Below, in pieces: positions 26,766 through 36,298 of a DNA stretch of 64,000 nucleotides; positions within the stretch are counted from its first letter, which is position 1, and the number at the start of each line of letters is the position of its first letter. The DNA comes from Paenibacillus sp. YN15 (GTDB lineage Bacteria; Bacillota; Bacilli; Paenibacillales; NBRC-103111). The position numbers and the translations under genes were made by a program. The DNA is taken from NCBI RefSeq assembly GCF_003285005.1, contig NZ_QMFA01000003.1, forward strand, positions 88,970 to 152,969, given 5' to 3'. The notes below the pieces were generated by a model, which saw nothing but the letters and a program-made list of their open reading frames with translations, was not told the DNA's origin and searched no databases.

Positions 26766-29255
26766 ATGAATAAACCATGGATACATACCGCCAGGACTGC
26801 GTTGTTAGCGGCGGCTTTGCTGATCCCGACACTAGAAATTCCGTCGTATGCAAGTGCTGCATCTATTGAGTCCGCTTCAATTTACCAATTGCCGGAATTC
26901 CCTTCTGTAAATTTGACTGGCTCAAGCTATATGCAGCTTAAAGAAGTTCTGGTGCTGAATAAAGAGGGAGCCAGGCGAGCTTCCTTCTCTTTCACTGTTT
27001 ACAACGGAGATCAAAAAAGCCTTTCCATCCGTGACTTCTTTATTCATCTCGAATCACGTTCAGGCAAGAGTTTAACACCGATATTACTGCCTGAAAGCAG
27101 AAGTCAGACAAGCATTGCTCCAGGAAGCACATCCCAATTCCGGTATTACGCCGAGCTTCCCGAGACGATTGAGGTGCAGGATCTCATCTTTAAGGTTATG
27201 AAATGGGATTTTTCTTTACCAGGCTTAGAGAGACAAATGGGCCAGGTTTCTGTTAGTCCGGGGTATTCCCCTGCTGTTCCGGCAGGTTCCGTTTCCTTGG
27301 TCCAAGTTGCAGGAGCTCCTGTAAAAATGCAAGCATTGCAAGTAAGTGACTTGGAGGATAACTCCGACCGACTGGTTCAAGTCAAATTGGCATTCCAAAA
27401 TGCGGGTTCGCATAATGTAAAAATTCCTGCCTATTCATATGCCCTTCAAAGCGAAGATGGTCTTACATATCCGCTGGCAGCGGACAAATCGGAAAGCTTA
27501 AGTATTGACGCACTGGAGATGAAAGAACTGACGCTGACCGGAAAGCTTCCTAAAGCTGTTTCGGTTCAGAAGTCGAAATTGCTGATAACCGAGAGCTTCC
27601 AGGGCGAAAAAAGTGTCGAAATTCCTGTGGCCGAGTTTGAGCTTCCCCAGTCCAATAGTGTCAGGATAGCGGAAGAGCAGGAGGCTGTAGAGCTTACGGT
27701 TTCCGACCAGTCTATGCGAGTGGCCTTAACCCGGGCCAACGTGGATATCCAATACGATAAATACGCTGCTGATCTCAATCTAATTTGGGAGAATCATGGA
27801 TATGCAAATGTTGCTTTGCCGTCCTATGCCTATCTGCTTCGAACTTCGGATGGGGCAGCTTATCCATTAAGTGCTTCCTCTGCAGGAAATATTCTTCCTC
27901 AATCCCATTTGAATCTGGCGCTAAGCGCAACAGGAATTCCTAAGTCGGCATCTCTGGAGGACTTGCGTTTGGAGATTTATGACTCCAATGTGTCTACAAC
28001 TGAAATTGCCGCTCCTCCATTGGCTATGTTCAAGCTGAAGAATGTAACGCCATCTGCGGTGACGGATGCGGGGGTTGCAGGTGAATTACAAGATTCGGCG
28101 GGGAATCCTTATCAGCTGCAAGTAAATAAAGTTCAGCGATTGCCTTGGGAGGAGCAGGACATCATTTCTATTGATGCCACAATTACTAATGTGGGAACGG
28201 ATACCATTGCGAATCCTAAAATAAATGGCGATATTCAGCTTGACGGTATACCGGTAGATGCTGAGCAGGTGCGGACAGCAGATCTGGGAGAGGTCAACAG
28301 TCTGGCGCCGGGAGAAAAGCGAAGTGTAGTTCTGCTGACTAAAATTCCTTATTACCAGCAAGTTAACAAGATCTCAGTGGTGTTGAAAGATTCGGATTCT
28401 GGCGATCGTCTTTCCTTCCAGTCAGAATCTGATATGTGGACGGTGCCCTCATCCGGATCTGAGGGTTTAAGCATCGGTGAAGTTGGAAGTCAGATGATGA
28501 TGAAACCCGCGGCAGTTAAAGTATATGAGGGTTCGACAATGAATCTTGTTTATGCAGAGGTTAATATTCAAAATATGGAGAACCGGTTTATCACTCCAGG
28601 AGAATGGAGCGGACAATTCAAGACAAAGGACAATGTTTACTTTGCAGCAAAGCTTTCAAGCTTCACCCAGAAGATTAGCCCGCAAGGCCATGCACGGGTT
28701 GGCTTTTGGGCGCTTATACCAAAGAGGTATTCAAATGATCACCTGGAATTAGTGGTTGGTGAGGGAATAACGGGAACCCGTTTGACGAAGGCGGGAGAAG
28801 TGCCGGATGCGTTCACCAAGTCTGCCAGTATGGTACTCCCCAAGGCTGAAACGGCTATAAAATTAAAAACCGCTGCTGCCTTGGAAGTGGATAGTGAGCC
28901 TTACCATTTTTCAATTTACGATATGGATCTGAGTTATACCTACAATCAGGCCACAGGCTACAAGATAGACTTTATCTTCCGCTACGATTTAGAGAAAAAT
29001 TCTTCACTTGAAGCGGTCGGCGGAGAGCGGAAGCTGGTATTGAAGCTAATTGATTTTGACCCCGTTGCACAAAAAGAATTTGTAATGGAAACTGCCTCTT
29101 CAGCAAATGATGAAGCGTTGGCACTTGGCACGAACTTGAAGAAAACGGTAACGATTACAACAGTCGATTGGTTCTTCTTTTCTAAAAATACCTTACAGGT
29201 TTATGAGCGCTTCGAAGGTTATGATAGGCTATTGGGAAGTATCGATTTTCATTAA
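26766..29255 (+). CDS. Large secreted repeat protein of unknown function, linked to MacAB-like efflux
   Basis: 829 aa from ATG 26766 (AAAGGAG 10 nt upstream; TTG 26757 is too close). Signal peptide with a hydrophobic core (TALLAAALLIPTL) and cleavage near SYASA. No C-terminal anchor. The mature protein appears to be built of about five beta-sandwich-like units of about 100-120 residues; two share the pattern YxYxLxxxDGxxYPLxA (near 27430 and 27820) and most contain a VxNxG-type strand like DUF4352-style Ig folds. I do not recognise a named family. Probable membrane- or wall-associated partner or cargo of the efflux system (inference). Confidence 0.75.
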   Translation: MNKPWIHTARTALLAAALLIPTLEIPSYASAASIESASIYQLPEFPSVNLTGSSYMQLKEVLVLNKEGARRASFSFTVYNGDQKSLSIRDFFIHLESRSGKSLTPILLPESRSQTSIAPGSTSQFRYYAELPETIEVQDLIFKVMKWDFSLPGLERQMGQVSVSPGYSPAVPAGSVSLVQVAGAPVKMQALQVSDLEDNSDRLVQVKLAFQNAGSHNVKIPAYSYALQSEDGLTYPLAADKSESLSIDALEMKELTLTGKLPKAVSVQKSKLLITESFQGEKSVEIPVAEFELPQSNSVRIAEEQEAVELTVSDQSMRVALTRANVDIQYDKYAADLNLIWENHGYANVALPSYAYLLRTSDGAAYPLSASSAGNILPQSHLNLALSATGIPKSASLEDLRLEIYDSNVSTTEIAAPPLAMFKLKNVTPSAVTDAGVAGELQDSAGNPYQLQVNKVQRLPWEEQDIISIDATITNVGTDTIANPKINGDIQLDGIPVDAEQVRTADLGEVNSLAPGEKRSVVLLTKIPYYQQVNKISVVLKDSDSGDRLSFQSESDMWTVPSSGSEGLSIGEVGSQMMMKPAAVKVYEGSTMNLVYAEVNIQNMENRFITPGEWSGQFKTKDNVYFAAKLSSFTQKISPQGHARVGFWALIPKRYSNDHLELVVGEGITGTRLTKAGEVPDAFTKSASMVLPKAETAIKLKTAAALEVDSEPYHFSIYDMDLSYTYNQATGYKIDFIFRYDLEKNSSLEAVGGERKLVLKLIDFDPVAQKEFVMETASSANDEALALGTNLKKTVTITTVDWFFFSKNTLQVYERFEGYDRLLGSIDFH

Positions 29256-29261
29256 CAGAAA

Positions 29262-29310
29262 GGGCTGTCCCAAATGTCTGAACATGACTGAGGGACAGCC
29301 CCTAATTTTT
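29262..29310. terminator. Terminator between convergent genes
   Basis: GGGCTGTCCC (29262-29271) pairs perfectly with GGGACAGCCC (29292-29301); T-run on the plus side. Serves the secreted-protein operon and possibly the opposing regulator gene. Confidence 0.8.
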
Positions 29311-29330
29311 AAACAAAACGTGTTTGCCAA

Positions 29331-31661
29331 TCACTCCCCGGAAAGCTCCGTTTTGCTGCCGGTGATCCTTTTTAGGACGGCTTGCTCCCGGTACATGGAG
29401 GGGGTGACGCCGTATTTCTTTTTGAACAGGGTGGTGAAATAGGAAACATTGTACATGCCCACCGATTCGCTGATCCGGAATGCGGTCTCCTCGGTAGTCA
29501 GGAGCAGCTCCCGGGCTTTTTCCAGGCGGGTATGGCTCAGATATTCGCTGAAGGACATGCCCATCGTGCTCTTGAACAGCTTGCCCAGGTAGCTGGAGGA
29601 CAGGCCTGCGAATTGGGAGACCGTCTCCAGGGACAGATTGGCTTCGGCGTAATGGTCATGAACATATGCCTGGACCGTTTCAATTACACTGTTATGCTTC
29701 TGGGCATTGAGCCACTGGCTCTTCTCCCGGATCAAGCTGCGGATGCCGAAGCAGAACTCCTGAATAATCCCCTTGATCTCCTCCAGACTCTCCGCCGCTT
29801 CAATGGCGGCCGCCGCATCCAGATATTTGTTAAAGAAGGAAGCCTCGTTGGTTCCCAGGTATTCAAAATGCTTATACTGCGACAGGAGAAGCTGCAGGCA
29901 ATAGGTGACAGCCTGATTGCAGGTTGCCGCCGAAACATGCCGGACAAAATGCTCCGCCTGCTCTTGGATGTCCTCCGGTTTTCCCGATTGGATCAGCTCG
30001 GTCAGTTTTTTCTCGGTGGCAGTGGGATAGTTCAGTACGGTCATGAAATGGGAGCGGATTTCCCCCTGATCGAGAATGGATTCCTTGCCGTAAATCATCC
30101 GGTACTTGACATATTGCTGCGCAGAGGAATAGGAATACTGGATATTCCTCCGGCCGCTGAACCGGTCCCCGATGCCGGCGGAAACCGTCAATTTGAAGTA
30201 GCGGTTCATAAAATGCTGGACAGAGCGCAGCGCATCCTTCAGCCCGGCCGGAAGCTCGCCGGAGCTGCTCTGGATGACGGCCACCGATTCATTCTCTTCC
30301 GTAATCAGAATGTCGGAAGCGCCGTAGGGCTCCAGAATTTCCTTGCCAATATTGCAGAGGGCAAACCGGAGCAAGGACTGCTCGGTGCCGCTCCGGTCTG
30401 CCATTCCGCTCATGTCATCCATTTTAAACACCACGGTGTAAAAATAAGGTCCGGTCAGTTGTTTGTCAATCATGGCGATGATTTCTTCGGGAGCGTCCAT
30501 ATTCCGTGTGCTGCCCTTCAGCAAAGCCTGCAAATAATGCTCCCGGACCGTCCGCGCGGAACGGTTGATCACAAACTGCATGGAGCGTTCATTTTCCTCC
30601 AGGGACAGAAACATCTCCGTCAGCACCTGATACTCGTCAATGACCGGCGAGGATGACGGCGCCGACCGGGGTTTTACAAGATCAAACAGGGAGGACATGG
30701 GCTTATACATATTCCTTGTCAGCAGGATGGAAAGCAGGAATCCCGCCAGCGCCAACCCCGCGGCAGTAACCAGAGTGACCGTCCGCAGCTCCCGGATATT
30801 GGAGATCATCTTCTTGTAGGGAGTGACGCTGACAAAATACCAATTCATCGAGGCGGATTTTACATAGGTAACCAGATGCTTTTCGTTTTCGATGGTGGTT
30901 TGGAAGCTGTGCTCGGGCTTGTTCTCCAGAAGAATCTGCTGGATATACTGCTCCGAGGAAAGATCCTTCATAAACAGATTGGAGTCGGTATGGGACAGCA
31001 CTCGCCCCTCCTGATTCATGACAAACACATTGTTCATGGAATTTCCCTTGTCAATCTTGTTGATGGTATTCAGAATGGTATTTTCTTCCACGTTGATATA
31101 GATCAGCGGATTGGCCGAGGAGCGCAGCGAATAATTGGGAAAAAGCAGAAAGGTCAGAAGCTTAACCGGTTGACTGTTGTTGATGCCGCTGGCTGTCAGC
31201 TCCCGTGGGTAGAACTCCATATATTGCTTGGCGTTGATCCCATAAAGGGATTTGTCAAAAGGCAACCCTGACGTATCCACATTGGTTCCTGTGGAAGGCC
31301 GGTAGATGCCGATGCTGTACAAGGAGGGATAGGCGTTTTTGATCTGGGCAAGCTGCCTGAAAACCGAATAATTTTGCGTTTTGTCTTCTTGGGCGGCATT
31401 CAGAAAGGAAACCATCTGGGGTTCGTTGATCAGAGCGTTGCCGATGGTCATGACCTGATTGTACACCACATCGGAGGCATAGCTGATTTGAGTCAGCATG
31501 ATTTTGGAGTTGCGGTCAATTTCCTTCACGGCGCTGTTGGAAAAGAGAGAAAACAGCACAGCCGAAAGCACGCTCAAGGTAAGCAGAACGAGCAGGAAAT
31601 AAGAAATGGCCAGCTTTTGAAAGGTTTTGTAGCGGACCAGGCGGCCCAGGATGCGTCTCAT
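29331..31661 (-). CDS. Membrane-bound AraC-family regulator (YesS-like)
   Basis: 776 aa. The ATG at 31661 is chosen because GGGAGG lies 9 nt upstream and the membrane anchor follows; the frame opens 41 codons earlier without a good site. Two membrane helices (about residues 15-37 and about 295-315) flank an extracellular Cache-like sensor; a long cytoplasmic part leads to a C-terminal AraC HTH pair with LSLETVSQFAGLSSSYLGKLF and AFRISESVGMYNVSYFTTLF, ending TPSMYREQ. One-component relatives of YesM/YesN such as B. subtilis YesS have this length and layout. Divergent from the EEP/ABC operon at 31874, its likely target. Confidence 0.9.
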   Translation of the reverse strand: MRRILGRLVRYKTFQKLAISYFLLVLLTLSVLSAVLFSLFSNSAVKEIDRNSKIMLTQISYASDVVYNQVMTIGNALINEPQMVSFLNAAQEDKTQNYSVFRQLAQIKNAYPSLYSIGIYRPSTGTNVDTSGLPFDKSLYGINAKQYMEFYPRELTASGINNSQPVKLLTFLLFPNYSLRSSANPLIYINVEENTILNTINKIDKGNSMNNVFVMNQEGRVLSHTDSNLFMKDLSSEQYIQQILLENKPEHSFQTTIENEKHLVTYVKSASMNWYFVSVTPYKKMISNIRELRTVTLVTAAGLALAGFLLSILLTRNMYKPMSSLFDLVKPRSAPSSSPVIDEYQVLTEMFLSLEENERSMQFVINRSARTVREHYLQALLKGSTRNMDAPEEIIAMIDKQLTGPYFYTVVFKMDDMSGMADRSGTEQSLLRFALCNIGKEILEPYGASDILITEENESVAVIQSSSGELPAGLKDALRSVQHFMNRYFKLTVSAGIGDRFSGRRNIQYSYSSAQQYVKYRMIYGKESILDQGEIRSHFMTVLNYPTATEKKLTELIQSGKPEDIQEQAEHFVRHVSAATCNQAVTYCLQLLLSQYKHFEYLGTNEASFFNKYLDAAAAIEAAESLEEIKGIIQEFCFGIRSLIREKSQWLNAQKHNSVIETVQAYVHDHYAEANLSLETVSQFAGLSSSYLGKLFKSTMGMSFSEYLSHTRLEKARELLLTTEETAFRISESVGMYNVSYFTTLFKKKYGVTPSMYREQAVLKRITGSKTELSGE

Positions 31662-31873
31662 GGCGGTGTTCCTCCCATTTGCTGCTGGAATGCTACTTCT
31701 ACTATAGGGCATATTCACCAAAACCGATACCCGATTGCCGAAAAATGAAAGCGATTCCCTCATTTTGAAACCCCTTGGCCGCAATCTGAAGGGGAAAGCC
31801 GGTTTTTAAAATAGACATTCCCGGAGGCGCCGCCTATGATGAGGGGGAACTGCGATAAACCGGAGGGATAAAC

Positions 31874-32698
31874 ATGAATGCAGGCGCTTTGCAGGTAAAG
31901 CTGATGACCTTTAACATCCGCAACCCTTCAGGCTCGGGAGATATGGGGTGGGATAACCGCAGGAGGCTGGCCGTCCGGGCCATCCGGTCCTTCGGACCCG
32001 ATCTGGCAGGGCTGCAGGAGGGATATGAAAGCCAGATTCAAGACCTTCTTGCCGGGCTGGGCCCTTCCTATCAATCCATTGGCGTATCCCGCTACGGGAA
32101 TACGGAGGATGAATACAACAACATTCTGTATCGTGCGGACAAATATCGGGTATTGGAATGGGGGCAATTCTGGCTCAGCGATACGCCGGACACGGCAGGC
32201 AGCAAGAACAGATGCGAGGCCAAGTATCCGCGAATCTGCACCTGGGCCCAATTTGCGCTTCTTGATGATGCTTCAGCCGCCGCCTTCTATTACTTTAATA
32301 CGCATCTTGGGCTGGCGGAGGAGGCCAAGGTCCAAGGCGTCCATGTCATCCTGGAACGGATCGGCCAGATCGTTTCCTCACCGCGGATTCCGGTTTTTCT
32401 TGGCGGCGATTTCAATCTGGAGGAAACCCATCCTTTATTCAGGCAGATCGAAAGCTCCGGCTTGCAGGATACCTGGACCGGCGCTGGCTGCCCGTTTGAC
32501 GGGGATGGAACCGTCCACCACTTTGAAGGTTCCCCCGATAAGGAGCATATTGATTGGATATTTCAGAGAAATGCCCTTGGAATCCGTTCCATCGAAATCA
32601 ACCGGTATCACCAACAGGGGAAGTACCCCTCCGACCATTATCCGGTGCAGTTGGTTATCGATATTCCCGCGCCCTGCAAGCCGGCAGCCGCATTATGA
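31874..32698 (+). CDS. Cytoplasmic EEP-superfamily phosphodiesterase/phosphatase
   Basis: 274 aa, ATG after GGAGGG. The endonuclease/exonuclease/phosphatase fold is complete: MTFNIRNPSG (Asn), LAGLQEGYE (metal Glu), YFNTHLG, GGDFNLEE (Asp/Asn), HIDWIFQ (Asp) and SDHYPV (His). No signal peptide or anchor, so it acts inside, unlike its two secreted paralogues at 57692 and 62210, with which it shares long identical stretches such as SIGVSRYGNTE. Substrate unknown: DNA, a phospholipid headgroup or a sugar phosphodiester. First gene of the operon with the ABC importer, DUF1861, MgtC and HAD genes. Confidence 0.85.
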   Translation: MNAGALQVKLMTFNIRNPSGSGDMGWDNRRRLAVRAIRSFGPDLAGLQEGYESQIQDLLAGLGPSYQSIGVSRYGNTEDEYNNILYRADKYRVLEWGQFWLSDTPDTAGSKNRCEAKYPRICTWAQFALLDDASAAAFYYFNTHLGLAEEAKVQGVHVILERIGQIVSSPRIPVFLGGDFNLEETHPLFRQIESSGLQDTWTGAGCPFDGDGTVHHFEGSPDKEHIDWIFQRNALGIRSIEINRYHQQGKYPSDHYPVQLVIDIPAPCKPAAAL

Positions 32699-32804
32699 AA
32701 GCAAAAGCCGGGATTTGAAATATACAAAAGGCTTGGAGATGCCGTAAAGTTAGCTTCACAGCGAACAACACGGCTGCATGACATTTGAATGGGAGGACTT
32801 GAGC

Positions 32805-33740
32805 GTGAATACACATCTTCGCCGGAGGAAGGGGCTTCTATCCGATATCCTGAAAAATCCGACATCGTATGTGCTGGTATTTCCGGCCATGCTGTACACC
32901 TTTATTTTCGGATATATGACCTATCCCTACATGATGATTGCCTTTCAGCGGTTCAATTACAAAAAAGGAATATGGAACAGTGAATGGGTGGGGTTGAAGA
33001 ACTTCGAATTTTTCTTCCGCTCCAACAAAGCCTTTACTGTTACCTTCAATACCATATTTCTGAATATGCTCTTTATTTTCTTCGGCACGCTGACGGCGCT
33101 GACCATCGCGCTGGTCCTGAATGAGCTGCGCAAGAAGCTTTTTGTGAAGCTCAGCCAATCGATTATGCTTTTTCCCAACTTTATCTCCTGGATTGTCATC
33201 AGCTATGTGCTGTACGCGTTTTTTTCCATGGATATGGGGATTGTCAACCAACTGCTGGTTAAGCTGCATCTTGACGCCGTTAACTGGTATACCCAGCCTG
33301 GGGTATGGCCGGTCATTCTGACTGTGATGCATGTGTGGAAAGGAGCGGGAATGAGCGCCGTGATCTATCTGGCCACCATCACCGGGATTGATGATACCTT
33401 GTATGAGGCGGCCCAGATTGACGGAGCAAACCGCTGGCAGATGTGCTTGCGGATTACCATCCCGTTGATGATGCCTACCGTGGTGATTCTGATGCTGCTG
33501 TCCATCGGCAAGATTATGTATGGGGATTTCGGAATGATTTACGCCTTGGTGGGAGATAACGGCACCCTCTATCCCACAACAGATATCATTGACACCTATG
33601 TATTCCGCTCCTTGAGGCAGGTCGGCGATCCTTCGGAGGCCATGGCTGTGGGATTATTCCAATCCGCAGTCGGTTTTATCCTGGTCTTCGGCACCAACTG
33701 GATCACTCGCACGTTCTTCAAGGACGGCGCCCTTTATTGA
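32805..33740 (+). CDS. LplB-type ABC sugar importer permease (second system)
   Basis: 311 aa from GTG 32805, which GGGAGG precedes by 8 nt; ATG 32778 lies upstream of that site. Six predicted helices and the EAA loop EAAQIDGANRWQMCLRITIP. Pairs with the permease at 33754 and lipoprotein at 34679; ATPase presumably a shared MsmX-type protein elsewhere. Probably controlled by the YesS-like regulator at 29331. Confidence 0.92.
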   Translation: MNTHLRRRKGLLSDILKNPTSYVLVFPAMLYTFIFGYMTYPYMMIAFQRFNYKKGIWNSEWVGLKNFEFFFRSNKAFTVTFNTIFLNMLFIFFGTLTALTIALVLNELRKKLFVKLSQSIMLFPNFISWIVISYVLYAFFSMDMGIVNQLLVKLHLDAVNWYTQPGVWPVILTVMHVWKGAGMSAVIYLATITGIDDTLYEAAQIDGANRWQMCLRITIPLMMPTVVILMLLSIGKIMYGDFGMIYALVGDNGTLYPTTDIIDTYVFRSLRQVGDPSEAMAVGLFQSAVGFILVFGTNWITRTFFKDGALY

Positions 33741-33753
33741 AGGAGGAATGAAA

Positions 33754-34626
33754 GTGAGGAAGCTTTCTGTCAGCAGAGCAGTCATGTATGTGAGCATTGC
33801 CGTTTATTCCGCCTTATGTCTTCTTCCCATGCTTCTTGTCTTGATGATTTCCATCACCGACGAGGATGCCATTTTGCGCAACGGATACAGCCTTTTTCCG
33901 GAGAAATTTTCCTTGTATGCGTACCAGGTCATTTTTACCGGCGGATCACAGGTAATGCGCAGTTATCTGATCTCCATTTTTGTTACCCTTGCGGGGACGA
34001 TAGCGGCGGTTCTGATTACGGCCATGGCCGGCTACACGCTGGCCAATAAGAGTGTGCGGTACCGCAATGGGCTGGCCCTTTATTTTTTCATCACCATGAT
34101 CTTCAGCGCAGGCATTGTTCCGTGGTATTTGATGAACCGCTCCCTGGGGCTTACCAACAATATTCTGGCGTTGATCATTCCTTCCCTTCTGTTCAGCCCG
34201 TTCAATCTGTTTCTGGTGCGCAATTTTATGGGGGGCGTTCCAGATTCCCTGCGGGAATCCGCTACCATCGACGGAGCCAATGATCTGGCGATTGCCTTCC
34301 GGATTTATTTTCCCCTTAGCACGCCGGTTCTGGCCACCATTGCCCTCTTCTACGGGCTGGATTACTGGAACAACTGGTGGAACGCCATTATGCTCATTGA
34401 CGACAAAAGTCTGTATCCGCTGCAATTCATGCTGCTGCGGCTGAAGTCCGAGATCAGTATGCTCAATGAAATGACCATGCTGGCCGGGGCGGATGATGTT
34501 ACCCTTCCGGCGGAATCGGTGAAAATGGCTACTGCTGTAGTTACCATCGGTCCCATCGTCTTCTTTTACCCCTATCTGCAAAAATATTTCGTGAAGGGCC
34601 TTGTAATCGGTTCAGTAAAAGGTTGA
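33754..34626 (+). CDS. YtcP/LplC-type ABC sugar importer permease (second system)
   Basis: 290 aa from GTG 33754 (AGGAGG 7 nt upstream; the ATG at 33748 is only 1 nt from it). Six predicted helices, EAA loop ESATIDGANDLAIAFRIYFP and C-terminus KGLVIGSVKG like the counterpart at 10218. Follows the first permease by 13 nt. Confidence 0.92.
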   Translation: MRKLSVSRAVMYVSIAVYSALCLLPMLLVLMISITDEDAILRNGYSLFPEKFSLYAYQVIFTGGSQVMRSYLISIFVTLAGTIAAVLITAMAGYTLANKSVRYRNGLALYFFITMIFSAGIVPWYLMNRSLGLTNNILALIIPSLLFSPFNLFLVRNFMGGVPDSLRESATIDGANDLAIAFRIYFPLSTPVLATIALFYGLDYWNNWWNAIMLIDDKSLYPLQFMLLRLKSEISMLNEMTMLAGADDVTLPAESVKMATAVVTIGPIVFFYPYLQKYFVKGLVIGSVKG

Positions 34627-34678
34627 TATAAATCCCGGCCGGGTTTATATATAGAATGAGAAAAGGAGTCGATTCTAC

Positions 34679-36250
34679 ATGAAAAAAAGCTTCGCACTTG
34701 CCCTTGCAGGTCTTCTTGCAGCCAGCTCCATTGCCGGATGCAGCGCCAAGTCCACCGGCAGCACCCAAGAGGGAACGGCCAAACCGTCTTCCGCTGCAAA
34801 TTCAAGCGGCGCCACAGCGAAACCGGCGCAATTGGTCAAGCTGAAGTACATTGCGCCCGGCACGGAGCCTAAGGATTACAAGGAAGTGATGGCAGCCATT
34901 AACAAGAAGCTGCAGGAGGACGGGCTAAATATTGAGCTGGAGAAGGTGTATATCCCCAGCGACGCCTGGGATCAGAAGCTTAATCTGATGCTCTCTACCG
35001 GCGAGGACTTCGATCTGTTCCATATTATGCAGGACCGCACCCCCTTCTCCAGCTACTACAACCGCGGCGCCTTGGCCGATATTACCGGAGCCATTGAGAA
35101 ATACGGGAAGAATCTGCGGAAGCATATCCCCGACGACATCTTCGACGGGGCCAAAATCGACGGCAAATATTTCGCCGTGCCTTCTTATTGGGTGGAGATG
35201 GCCAGTGAAGGGGAATTCAACATCCGCCGGGATATTCTGAAGCAGAACAATCTGAAGGAACCCGCCACTCCCGATGAGCTGATCAGCGTCTGGGAGACGG
35301 TAATGAAGAACTGGAAAGGAAGCAGCAAGCCCTATTTTGCCTCCAAGGCGGACTTTGATCCCGTCAGCCTGCATACTACCATTCTGCACCGGACCTATGA
35401 CACGTTTCCGTTTACCGTCAAGGACAAGTTCTTTTATGTGAATCAAAACGGCACGGTGAAGTCATGGATCGAGACGGAGGAGTTTAAGAAGGACGCGGAA
35501 TTTATGCGCAAGCTGTACACCAAAGGCATTACCAATCCGGATATTCTCGTCCTGAAGCAGGAGCAGGTCAAGGCCCAGCTTGACAGCGGGGACTGGTTTG
35601 TCAATTTGGGCACAGGCGGCAGCTTAAGCGCCTTAAAGAAGAACAATCCGGATGCCACTGTGAACGATATCGGGGTCGTCTGGTTTAACCCGGAGAGGGT
35701 ATACTTGCGTCCGCTGACCTTTAAGAACGGCAATGCCGTGCCGGTGAACAGCAAACATCCGGAGGAGGCTGTCCAGCTTCTCGACTGGATTTTGGCCAGC
35801 CAGGACAATTACGACCTGTTCCAGTACGGGATTGAAGGCAAGCATTATACCAAGGACGGGGACAAAGGCATGAAGGCCATCAATGATCCGGCCAACAACA
35901 ATAAACCCGGCTACAAAGGATCGGAATCCCAAAACGGCAATGTGAGCTTCATGCGCTTCGATCTGGAGAGCAGCATCCCGGAGAACAACAAGGTTTTGTA
36001 CGAGGCTAATACCAAAGCAGTGAACAGCATCGCCGCCAACTTTGTATTTGATCCCACCAGTGTCCGGACAGAATACACCAATATCGCATCGGAAGCCGCA
36101 GCCAGCATTATTCCCATTTACATGGGGGTTCTGGAATACGACAAAGCCTTCCCGGCCGCTCTCGATAAGATGAAGAAGGCAGGGCTTGACAAGGTAGTAG
36201 CCGAATATCAGCGGCAATTTAAGGAGTATCAGGCCAAACAAGGGAAATAA
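34679..36250 (+). CDS. Extracellular sugar-binding lipoprotein (second ABC importer)
   Basis: 523 aa, ATG 10 nt after AAAAGGAG. Lipoprotein signal MKKSFALALAGLL...SIAGC with a lipobox Cys, then a Ser/Thr/Ala spacer and the bilobal binding domain of LplA-type proteins; the C-terminus has the usual VVAEYQRQFKEYQ helix. Captures the ligand for the permeases at 32805 and 33754. Substrate unknown. Confidence 0.92.
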   Translation: MKKSFALALAGLLAASSIAGCSAKSTGSTQEGTAKPSSAANSSGATAKPAQLVKLKYIAPGTEPKDYKEVMAAINKKLQEDGLNIELEKVYIPSDAWDQKLNLMLSTGEDFDLFHIMQDRTPFSSYYNRGALADITGAIEKYGKNLRKHIPDDIFDGAKIDGKYFAVPSYWVEMASEGEFNIRRDILKQNNLKEPATPDELISVWETVMKNWKGSSKPYFASKADFDPVSLHTTILHRTYDTFPFTVKDKFFYVNQNGTVKSWIETEEFKKDAEFMRKLYTKGITNPDILVLKQEQVKAQLDSGDWFVNLGTGGSLSALKKNNPDATVNDIGVVWFNPERVYLRPLTFKNGNAVPVNSKHPEEAVQLLDWILASQDNYDLFQYGIEGKHYTKDGDKGMKAINDPANNNKPGYKGSESQNGNVSFMRFDLESSIPENNKVLYEANTKAVNSIAANFVFDPTSVRTEYTNIASEAAASIIPIYMGVLEYDKAFPAALDKMKKAGLDKVVAEYQRQFKEYQAKQGK

Positions 36251-36298
36251 GGCCGGGCTGCGACAGGCTGGAAATATCACATATGGGAGTGAACGGAA

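Noticed and set aside
29382-30656. Long open frame (424 codons) antisense to the membrane AraC regulator
   Set aside because: Lies wholly inside a gene with clear motifs; low-complexity, family-less translation typical of high-GC antisense frames.
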